A stretch of 64,000 nt of DNA from Epiperipatus broadwayi (Eukaryota > Onychophora > Udeonychophora > Euonychophora > Peripatidae), in the NCBI GenBank assembly GCA_028023455.1, contig JAQFVV010006310.1, positions 126,001 through 190,000 of the forward strand. Direction: 5' to 3'. Each line of letters starts with the position of its first letter. The stretch's first letter is position 1. The notes under the pieces were generated by a model. It was not told where the DNA came from. It was given only the letters and a program-made list of their open reading frames with translations, and did not search any database. Positions 36,801-48,800 of this stretch are shown here, piece after piece. A program made the position numbers and the translations under genes.

Positions 36801-39800
36801 CCAGAATGCGCGGACATATCAAATCTAAGTTCGTCTCAAGTATTCTTTTAAATGATAAAATATCCAATCGCCATGAGGCCTTATTTCGTTATTGTATGCT
36901 AGTACCGTTAATTTGCTCTTGAATTTGGTCATCCGTCCGTCTAATCTTAGTAAGTCGCAATGATGTGTTAAAGATAATGATTCATTTCGTAAAATACGTT
37001 CAGTATGTTGATCTTAAAACTGCTTTCGTTAAAAAAAAGCGTTATCGATTCCCAGAGACGTAAATCAATTTGTATAATTTATTCTCGTAAATATTGCGCA
37101 TTGTTTGTTTCTTATGTATACTTATTCTAAAGACGCTATGTCCAAACAATGCCTATCAAACATATGTAATGATTTTAAGATTGTAAATAAATGATTGAGA
37201 CCGTACATTTACATTTATTTGTCAAAATGATTAATGTTAAATCATCATGTATCTTTCTGTAATCCGAATCTGTTCCGATCTTGTAGATTGTTTTGTACAT
37301 CCACAGCATTTTCTTTGTGAACATTTGTAAATTGGCATATCAACCCCGCACAACTTATAACACATTCTCTAAAGTTATATTCATGAAATAATTGATGTAA
37401 AGGGGATTTTATAAAACAAATCCCAAGTTTTCAAAATGTATAAGATCACTCCAAGCGTGAAGCAATTTTGTAACATATATATGCGTTTTCTATATTTATT
37501 AAATATATATATAATTTCATGTAAATCCTGGTTTGTTTTTGAATTATTATTTTCTAGTTAATATTTAGAACTATTTTCTTTAGCTAATAGCTTAGCATTA
37601 GTGAATAAATAACTATAATAAATGTAATTCCTGGGCTACTCCAATCTCGATCATCATCATCAGTCTGATCTTATGCTCTACCGCTTTGCTTATGGGCACG
37701 GATTTAAAATAATTTTACTGTGTCATCAGAATTGTTGTTCATTGGGTCAGAGATTCGAAGAATAGGCAAATAGGTTAGAATTCAGGACTGCTCCAGACCT
37801 GTGTATCTCGAGCATGATCGGATTCGAGGTACTTTTGCATAGGATTTGAATCTTTTTAAGTGAGCATACTATTTTGACCGGTACACAATATTGCTACAAA
37901 ATTCAAGTTATTATATTAATTGACAATATTTACCATTCAAAATTCAAATTGCTACATTAATTTACAAAATCACAATTCATATTATTAGTATGGTTTACAT
38001 ATAACACGCACAGATGCGTGATTTATAATATACAGTACAATTAATATTCAATAAATGAACTGGCATTTAATATAAAAAAAGGATTAAAATTTTACATATA
38101 TGAGTATGCGTGTATGTACGCACACTGACTTTTATCTATTCCAATTTGTTATAATAATATTATATTTTTTTCATAATCAATTCATTTGGAAAACATATAC
38201 ATTTCACACATGTAAGTGCATATAAACAAAATATATAATTCAAAATTTACTTTCAGTTCATAAGTTCTTTTTTTTTAAATCAAACTAAATAAAGTCAACT
38301 TTTGTTTGACAGGTACTTATTGATTAATTATCAGCGTTTTTAGATCAATTTAAAAGATTTGCTTTTACGATTTTAATTCAAACAAAATTATGCTTGCATT
38401 TATATATTCTTCTTTTAATATTAATTTTTTTAAGGAATTACCAAAACAGTTCCTTCAAAAATATACATCAAATCGTCTTTCTTTTAGATATTTGACTTAA
38501 GCAAATTATTTACGTGTTTTGTTTTAAGTTATTAATTTATAATCTTATAAGTCATTTTAAGAATTATTAAAATAAACTAACTTACTGTATATACACGGGA
38601 TGTATTTATCTTGATTCCTTGCACGTATAGATAAACAGTAGCATAAGTATAATTACTTCTTTATTCAGCTGGTATTCCTCTTGGGCAAGCTGGTTTATTG
38701 TCAATCCGGGAAAATGTCATCATCAGGTAAAAGTACATAATTTCGATAATTTGTTGGCATACCATGAAATTTCTTTTGTAGTCCAAGCAATTGTCAAGCT
38801 GTCTTCTAGAACATATTTAAGCAGCTAGTTGATGCATTTGAAGTGACCCTGGCTTCATGAATCAAAACTGCAGTAAACTATAAGGCAGCTAGCTACTGGA
38901 CTGTCCTTAGATCTTCATAGGAGCTTTATATAACTCTGCTAGCTATTTTGCCCTTTTTTTTTGGCTATTGATTTAGAAGTGACCGGCTTCACAACCAAAA
39001 CTCCTGTCAAGGAAAATAGTAGCAGCTCCTGCCTTCAGCAACATTAGTTCATGGTAGCTTTTTCTGCAAATTCTCTGGTCAGCTAAAACCAACTGCTGCA
39101 CTTCATCAAGTTGCAATAAAATATTGAAACCAATTTTCAGCTGACCGTTCTTACAAAAAACTATTATCCAGACTAGAGCTAATCCTGTTATCAGCCCTTT
39201 TATAGACTTATCTGAGGTGTTAACAACACTTTGATTAAAAACAGAGTTTCTATTTGTATCTCATTAATCCCTTCATATACATGTTTTTACTGGGGAGATT
39301 TCTAATAGATAAAAATTTTGTTTAATTAATTAAAATTTCAAAAATACAATAGGGTGTTTTTAAATTTCAAAATCAGAGTAATAATTAATAATATTGCAAT
39401 ATTTATATTTATTCAGACATTTTTAAAGTTTAATTTATAAAAAAATATTTTAAATCAGAGTTATTATTATTTTTTTTTTTTATTTCAATGAATGTAGAAA
39501 ATATCTACTATAATTTTTATCTGTGTTTATTTCTACTTTTCCTTTATTTTACGTATATATATGCACATACACTATATTAGTGTATGCTATGTAAGCCAAC
39601 TGGTTACAATATATATATAACAATTTGGCTACATTGCTATAATAAAAATAAACAGTAATAGTAGGTCTTCAATTAGTTAAATATTTTATTTTTCTTCCCA
39701 TATGACAGTATTAAAATTATAAACAATTTTCTTTAAATAATTCTCAAACATTAATTTTTTTTAAATCAATGAATATTTTAATAAGAGTTATAAATGCTGC

Positions 39801-42800
39801 TAGAAGAGAAAATTATAAAATTAGATAAATAATTCTTTTGTTCTCTCCTTTCAATAATTTTATTTAATTACCAGTTGTTTTTAATAAAAAAAAGAAAAAG
39901 TACCATGGGAAAAAACCCCTCTCCTTTAAATTGTTTAATAATATTTAATTTTAACCATTTAAAAGATATGTTTTATGTTTAATAGTATTTTTAAAAAGAA
40001 AAGAAAAAAAAAGATTTTGATATTTTTATGAAATGTTATTTTAATTAGTTAGTGGGTTTTTTTTTTCAATATACAAATCTTTATTTATATGAATTTGAAT
40101 AGAATGGGGATATATCTATAAAGATATTACACATGAGAAAGAGAAAGGTGAATAACTCCATGAGTGTGTATTGTAACGGTTTGCACTCTCTCAATGAGAT
40201 AAGTTAAGGCAGTCGCATCTCAGTATAGTCAGATTTAAGGTCTTCATATAGGATGCCACTAATGATGTGATTTAATTTTGATATAAACTATACCTGTTTC
40301 CAATAAATAATTTATTATTAATAAATTATTATATCTAAACTACATCAAATCAATTTTCACCTCAACTGATTTAACCGTTATGCTCAGATTTCGAACTCAG
40401 GGAAGTTTAACAATTTACTCTCTTCAGGGGTTCCTATCAATATACTACAGTAATGATAATAGTAAATCTCACTAACTCTTTAAAATGGATTTCATGAAGT
40501 TAATATAATAATCAATAAAAATTATTATATTAAATGTTTGTTCTTCTCTAATAAAATCAAATAAATAAACAAAACAAATTGAAGACTTCATTTAGTTTAA
40601 TATAAAAAACATAATAATTATTTATTTAATAAACAGAGCAAAACTCTCCATACAGTATTGCCACCTGTGCTAAACAGAGTAATCAATGGATGCCAGAAGG
40701 CTTGTGCATAAAATCGCTATCTAATGCCTACTCATCCAATATCCCCAGACTAGTTTCTGGCTTGTGGCCTTCGTCAGTGAGGAGCTTTGGATCTGAGAGC
40801 ACTGCATCTAGATCTTAGGATCTAATGCAACCCTCTAGCAACCACCTTTTATCTCTACTTAACTACAAAACTATGAGAATGAAATTGAAAACACAAAAAA
40901 TATTTTCAATCTAAGCTCAATAGCTTATATAGTCATATGGGTCTGAACTCAGTTCAGCACCCATACATTTTGGTGTCTTTGGCTCTTTTACAACCATAGC
41001 CACCACTATCCTATTAGGCAGGATTGGTGTTAAACCACTAAGCATCACATGATCACATTTTCTATACTAGCACATTAATTGTTGATAAACAGAGCAAAAC
41101 TCTCCATACAGTATTGCCACCTGTGCTAAACAGAGTAATCAAAGAAACTAGTCTGGGGATATTGGATGAGTAGGCATTAGATAGGGATTTTATGCACAAG
41201 CCTTCTGGCATCCATTGATTACTCTGTTTAGCACAGGTGGCAATACTGTATGGAGAGTTTTGCTCTGTTTATCAACAATTAATGTGCTAGTGTAGAAAAT
41301 GCGATCATGTGATATTTATTTAACAAATAAATAACTTAACTTTATAATATATAAAAAATTATTTATATATTTACTTCCTTATATTAAAAATGTAAATATT
41401 CTATTTACTTATGGTAGATACATTTTCTAACTTATAACACTACGTGATTTTATAACGTATATAAAATATAAGTATCCAAATATTAAGACTTCTACATTAA
41501 CACTATTATATATTATTTAGATTATACAAATAATAATCCAATTATTTATATATAATGTTATCATTCATTAAAATGATTGTATGTAATTTATATTTACTAA
41601 TATAAAAATATATATTTCATATCAATGTTAGTCATTTATCCACGTATCATACATTATAGTTATTAGACTATTTGGATTAGTATAAACAAAGTAGTGTCAT
41701 GTCATAAAAATAATAGTACGTGAATTTAAAATTAATTTAATCTCTTACCCTTTCCCATATTAATAAATCTTAACCTATATCTAAATCTTTATTAATCATA
41801 AATAAAAATAAAAATATTTTCAACTATTAATTCTCTTATTATTCATTTCTTTAATGAAATGAATATGATAATAAAGGAAATGAAATTAATCTTTCCCAAT
41901 TATAATTTTCAAAAAACTTAAATGGTATTTATAAAAGTTAATATAATAGACTCAGATGTTCCAGAAATTCGCGAATGAAAATCCTTCAAAGATGCAATTT
42001 TTAATTCCGTTGTTATACATTAAAGAAAATAATAAGATATCCCATAGTTGACGTTTAGTTTCCTCTTTGTATGTAGATTTCATCTTCATTAATACACAGT
42101 TCCTTTATTAACAATTATAATTCCATTTTGAAGATCTAACTTTTATATAATTTTATAGGCATTCAGTAAAAGATGTTATTCACACATATATATTTGACTA
42201 GGCAAGTGCATTTTATATATCCCACGATAAATTGGTGTTCTACCCGCTTTGCATTTTCCTTATAATGTAAAGTACATTAAATTTAGTTGAAGTTTTTATA
42301 AACATGTTCTTTTTAAAACAAAGTTTACAACTAGAACTCTGATTAGATCGATTTTTTATCGAACACGAAAATATATTCTAACCAAGTAATTTAGAAATTA
42401 CTTTTTTTAAATATTAGAAATTTCTTCTAATAAGTATTAAGTCATTCAAAATATAGATTTTATACTATACACTGTTCTTTTAAATCGAACACAGTATAAG
42501 TTTTTATGAGGATATAGCTGATAAAAAATAGAATCCTTAATCTTCTAATAAAAATAGAATTATTTTTATATCTCGCTGCATGAGCTTGCTGAAGCATATC
42601 GCATTCTACATTGTTACAATACAATTCGATATTAAAACACTAAGTTAACTTCATTTCCTTTAATTCGATAAACTGTATGTGAACCCAAGGGTCATTACCT
42701 TGTCAACCGTCTTTTCTCAACATTTTTTTCATTTTAAAGAATGAAAAATACTAACTTACTCAATTATATATTTATTTTCATAAATATAATAAGAATACAA

Positions 42801-45800
42801 ATATAATGTATACATATTGATTATATGTATGTATGAGTATATATATATACTCCTACAGTATGTTTAAAATTAAAAAATCAGATATATTAATCTTTAACTG
42901 AGATTTAAAGTTTATATCTGTGCAAGAGATAATCTCTAGATTAAAAATGTTTAGTAATAAATCTCTAGTTTAAAAAATGTTTAGTAATAATCATTATTGT
43001 ATTTATCTGAGGTGGATGGTGACAAAGTTGTGAGTAGAAGGAGTTTGACAATGGTAAATAAAAATGTAACAATTAACTGATTATCTTGTTTTCCAATGTC
43101 AATGTTTAAAGAGGAAAATAACTGAACCATTGCATTTGTAAAAAATTTACTTAATTGGTTGTTATAAATATTGTCATGTTGGAGAGAGATTGTTATTGGT
43201 TTGAGGCAAGTTAAGAGGGATATGGAAATAAGTCGGAAGACTTAAGTATCTGGTAAGAAGTCATTCATAACCTACCAGTTGAAGAGAACAGTAAAAAAAA
43301 AGTCTTAATCCAGCTGCTGAAAAAAAAGAAATTCCTGACACAGCTACTAAATAAGAAAGAAGTAGAAATCTTAACCAAGCTGTTGCATAGAACAGTAGAA
43401 GTTTTAAAGAAACTATTAACACACTATGATTTTAGTTATAACAATGATTTCTACAATGAAAACCATGTACAAAATTTAGCTAAAAGCTAGACATCTTCCT
43501 GCGTGTAACCTGTCTTCATTGGAATAAAATGTAAAGAAGTTACCATTGCAGTAATTTGAAACAAACTTTGGTCTTTGAATGTGATCCATGCAGTAGTGCT
43601 GCAGACATATGTCACTAGTTCAATATACTAGTGTATGCTCGTCTGCTCTGAGTCGTTGATTCATGCAAGAATATTTCATTTGTTATTTGTTTTAAAACTT
43701 TTTGAATAGGAAAACCAAAGTTACTTAGGTGAGTCATCAGTTGAAGGAAAATTCTTCACTCCCTTTCAAAACTCTATTAGAAAATTAGCCTGTCTGCTGG
43801 AGCGTTTGACATATTATTTTGCTCATACATGCCTTGATAGAATTTATTAAAAACTACGTTTATATTACATATCTCTGTACTTGAATTTTTTTAATATTAA
43901 TAAACTGTAAATTTCTTAAATTATACATTTCAACATTTGTCCTAGTTTTATTTTCTTAATTTTCTAAACAATAGTTAAGATCTCATGCTATCTCCCTGGG
44001 TTTAGCCGATGCCAATCATTATCATTAACTTTGATCACAGTAAATTAAATTTTCCATTATGATATGATGCACTGTGACTTCTTAAATGGAGTCAGGAATC
44101 TCTCAGCAACTATGCCCAGAGAAACCTGTTAGCCACTTTACCTTCCATTTCATGTGATGTGATGTAGTGTAGCCATTACAATATATATTACTTCTTTGGC
44201 AATCCATAAAAGTTTTTCTTCATTTTTTTTTTTTAGGTTACTGTTAATTAATTATAAGCTCTTTAAAAATATTCCAGCAAGTTCTTTTGCTTTCCAATCA
44301 ATAAAGATTTGTGGATTTTTTTTTTTTAAAATTTCAAAATAAAATTGTTTATAAATCAATCTTTTGTTTTTAGACATATTTCAAGCAAAAATTATTTACT
44401 TGTTTTACTTTTATAATAGGGATTTTAACTATCACCACTTTTATTAAAGAAAGTTCCTGAATTTCACTTTTAATAAATAAAACTGGAACCAGTCATTTAT
44501 TATTTTCTTTCATTGTTCTAGTTTTAGATAAATAATTTGGTCAAAAATTATTTACCTTTAAAAACAGTTGATATCTGTAAGTACTTTATATATAAAACAC
44601 AGTACCTTTATCTATTCTTCTTTGCATATTGATAAAACTATATATATAGCATGGTAATCTCTTGGTAATCTGGTCTCTTCTAAAATCAGACTTGTTTATT
44701 GTCATTTTTGGGAAAGGTATAATCCAGGTAATTGTTGATATTCAATTAGCTTTATTTAGTCTAAAATATGATAGACTTTAGGTATGCTGACTGATATACA
44801 ATGGCCTACAAACCAAAAAAGCTTCGCCTTGCTTCTAGGTCAATCAAACTCTACTGTTGTGAACTAGAAATGGCTGAATACACTTACCCTTGCCTTCAGA
44901 TATCATTTCATAGCAATAGTAATCTTGTCATAATCTGTAAAACTGTAGAAGTCTAAAACTCCCATCTAATCTTTTTCCAACCTTTTTATAGTCAGGGTGG
45001 AATTTTAAAAAACCCACAGTAATTAAAATCAAGTTTCCTTTAACTTGATTGAAAAAAGTTAATTACTCTTTTTCAATTGACCATAATCATTTCAAAACTT
45101 TGTAGGATTTTTATCAAAATCTGTTATGCAAGCTTTAATTTAAAAAAATTTCTTTAATCAAAATAAAAAGTGGAATTTTATAATTATCAGTATATTTATT
45201 GTAACATAGAACATGCTTGTTTTAATCTCAAAATCAGACTTAATAAAATATTAATTAGACACTTTTAAAATGTTTAATTTATAATACATTTTTTTTAAAA
45301 TTCAAAATTATTTAATCCTTAACTATTATTCCAGTGTTATATAAAAAATATCTACAAACTATTTTTGTCTATTTATTTCTATTTTCCTTTTCAACTTTAC
45401 ATATATATGCACACATACAACTATGTTGTTGTATGTCATGAGACACATAACTGTCTCATATACAATTGTTTTTTACATACATATATAAAATCAAAAAATC
45501 AAACAATACTTTTGATTACATTCAAAAGGACTAACCTCAACAGTATCATATTTTATATAAAAATGACTAGCAATTCTTCCTAAATCAGTTGAAGATAAAT
45601 CCTCAGTTCGCAGATCAAATCGAATCATGCGCACTGTATCTAAGGACTCAGAAACTTTAGATATAAGTTTTCGGCGATGTTCTAAAAGATCAGGATCATC
45701 CTTAAAAAAGTCACAATAATTACAACATTATAATAATGAGTAAAACAGATAGAAAATGATCATTGTTTATAATTTAAAAAAACATATTAACCCCCAAAAA

Positions 45801-48800
45801 TAATTTTATCTTGAGCAAACCTATTATCTATATTATTAAAATGCAACCATATATAAAGATTTCATTTAACATTCACTTAAATATATATATGTTAAGAGAC
45901 TGCTGAAAGAATCTCTTATGATGAAATAATAAAACATAGGATCATTATTAGAAATAGATTGAAATAGACTTTAAACAAAAACTATTATAGCATTTTATGC
46001 TCAAGATACAGTATATAAAGTTCTAACAATATCATATATTATTCTTATATACTTCCAAGAGCAGATATCTTCACCATACTCTAGAAAAATTTACTGAATC
46101 TTGATTAATCAATGAATGACAGAGGATATAATGCTATAAAATTCCCATCTCCAGATGTTTTTGGCTTTTGTCTTCATTTAAAACCTTAGACTTTTTTTAA
46201 ATTTTAAGTTATTAGATTAAATAATATGAATGAATAAAAAAAGGTTGATAAATGCAAGTTTCAGCTTTGAACTCTAGACTCCAATGACAAAGGCAAAAAC
46301 CAGAAACTGATCTGGAGATGAGGATTTTATAGCACCACTATACTGTCTAATATTCACTGATTAATCAAACTTATAGTTGATAATCTATAATAAGATGAAG
46401 ATATTTGCTCTATAAGAAATGATTTAAATATTATAAGGTATATTAAAAGCTGAAAATCTCTATTACTATAATGATTTTTGAAATCTCTACACATCACAAA
46501 ACATTCTTTAATGATTAATTATATACAAGTTGGATTATTATGTTAAATTAAATTATTTTTTATAAATTATAAAATTGCCAGCTACATAGTGATACAAACA
46601 ATTTTTTTTGGAAATGAAATAATCTTTTTTATAAGAAAAGAATTCAATTTTTATAATTATTGCTGATAAAACAAATAGAATATAAACATTTCAACAATTC
46701 TTACATTTTTTACATATACTTTTTATCAGTTTAACATCTTAAAAAAAAAAAGATAATTAAATTAGACCTATTTTGTAAAAAAAAAAAGTGCATAGACAAA
46801 AACATAAACTATGTACTCAGAAAAATTATTAAAAATGAACTGCAAAAATTATTTATAAATTAAATCTGCTAGAAATAATAATCACAATAATAATCAGATG
46901 TTTTGAATAATGAATAAATTAAAAAACTAATTTAAAATATATATGCATAGAGTATATTAACTAAATAATGTGTGTATATATATCTTGCGTATCAGTTTTT
47001 TTAATATTTTAAAAATATTTGACTAAATTAAATAACAGAATTCTTTTTTGTCTATAAATTTCAATAATTTCTGACATCCACGCCTCTAAAAGCAATGTTC
47101 CAATGATAGATTTTTCACATGATAGTGTTTGTCAATTCTTTCTCAAATATTAATAATTGGTAAGCAAATGAAGTTTTTTTATTTCAGTTGCTAAACTGCT
47201 TACAATGCAATATTTATCATTTTTTCAATGATAGTAGGTTAATTAAATTACCACATTACACTAGCAAACTTCTTTATTTTTCATCCAATCATTTCACAAG
47301 TGTTCTTTTTAAGTTTTCAGTTCCATGGGATCCAATTTAAACTTCAACTATCCATTTATCATCATCTACTATAGCAAAATTTTTAGCTCAATTCCATTTC
47401 AGTCTCTAAAATCTTTCAATCATAGTGAAATTTACAAGTTCTTTCAGCAATATATTTGATATACATCTCTCCATACTTCATTAAGTGGCCTAAAGTCTCT
47501 ATATTGGTTTTCTGTTGAGTAATCAAATCTCAGATCCTTAAGTAAGAATTGGTAAAATATATTTATCAGCAAATCTTTTTCAAACACATATTTCTTTTTA
47601 ATATTAACTTATTTCTACCAAAATTACTCCATCCATCTTTAATTCTATGGTTAATTTCATCCATTATGTTTCCACCTGTATTAATAATCTGAACATGGTA
47701 ACTGTAATTGTTAATTTTTAATTCATGATTATCAATTTTTACTTTCTTCTTCTAAGAAATAAAATAAATTGTTAAGATATTTTTGCAGATTTTCTAGTAT
47801 CATTTTTGCTGAGAGTTTTTTTTTCATTTTTTTAAATTTGATTTTCTACACAGTTTATAATATTAAATGTGCAGTTATTAATTAAATCTATTTTGAAGTT
47901 CTCTTAGAAGTGAAACAAATCATTAAGTTTTCCATCAGTTCTATTTAATTAAAATACTCACTAATCAACACTGAAAATAAAAAATGGTAAACCCTATTTA
48001 TTTTTTATACCTTTTTGTGTTTCTAATTGATAATAGTTTTTATCATGTTTAAAAAAAGTGTACAATATTCTAGTAGTTATGACTAGTATAATCAGTTGAA
48101 CTATACTTTTTTCTCTACATATTTCCATAACTATACAAATTAACTTGTCAACACAATTTAGCCTGTATTGATTTGTGAAGAGTCAATTTCTGTTTAATAG
48201 AAGATGACAACCAGTGTTGGCTATATAAAATCTGAAATAGTTATATATTTTACTTTCCGACATTAAATACATGAATTATTGTTATTTTTTCCCTCAAAGA
48301 TTGATGGTTATTATTTTAGTAATAATTAATAATTTAATAGCTTATTGCTCAAGAATTCAAAAAGTTTGAGTGATATAATTAATGAGTTGAAGTTGTGATC
48401 TATGGATCTAAACATTCTAAGTTCATCACTCAACCACTGCACTAAGGCTCACACACCATTTTGGTTATCATGTTCATCATACTTCAGCTTATCAAGTGTA
48501 TTTATTAAAATTTCAATTAAAAATAACAGAATTAAAAACAGAATCCAAATAAGTTGGGCAAACTTAATTTTCTTATTCTAATTAGTTTTAAATATTGCAC
48601 AATGATTTTCTTGGAAAGTACATTAAAGTATATTGTAAAGATTTATTCCACTGCTTGTCATTTTTATGAAGGTAATCTTTTAAATATTTTTTTCTAAGAA
48701 ACGGAAATTAAAACATTTTAATGAAATTTGTACAGCACTTATATTACCAAATAGTTTCAGTTAACTATATGAATAAAAATGTTATATGATAAATGATTAT

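Larger units (their letters stand above)
28182..37885 (+). mobile_element. long-LTR retrotransposon, non-autonomous, 9.7 kb
   Basis: Two direct terminal repeats (28182-31673 with a 587 bp insertion, and 34975-37885) flank a 3.3 kb interior. Repeats start TGAAGC and end GGTACA, and CAAT flanks the whole element (28178-28181, 37886-37889), fitting a 4 bp target duplication. A purine tract AAGTGGGAAAGAA (34962-34974) sits directly before the second repeat, as expected for a plus-strand polypurine tract. The interior begins GTGGATTTTTTTTCCGGGC; a TGG is present at the expected primer site, but I cannot assign a tRNA. I counted about 45 differences between the repeats by eye, roughly 1.5 percent, so the insertion is fairly recent. 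The interior carries two intact ORFs but no protease, RT, RNase H or integrase motif. It must therefore borrow enzymes, like LARD-type elements. Confidence 0.85.
40625..41313. mobile_element. rearranged Penelope-like inverted-repeat element
   Basis: 40632-40800 is a minus-oriented arm matching 19022-19190. 40800-40945 matches the centre of the 18993-19498 element (CTCTGAGAGCACTGCATCTAG side) in reverse. Then ~100 bp of other DNA precedes a hairpin (41044-41142 and 41215-41313). In the hairpin an arm start is joined directly to AGAAACTAGTCTGGGG, so the second ribozyme core lacks CTGACGA. This looks like template switching or recombination between arms. Confidence 0.62.
27095..45535. other. ASCC3 intron F-G, 18.4 kb
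   Basis: The largest intron seen. It holds a 25 bp hairpin (27752-27840), the 9.7 kb long-LTR element (28182-37885), old direct repeats, a foldback relative, a rearranged Penelope-like element and a 651 bp repeat. At 27198 a TGTAACGGG start followed by a G-run (about 27209-27220) may mark another element end. 41315-43520 is AT-rich and I see nothing in it. Confidence 0.6.
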
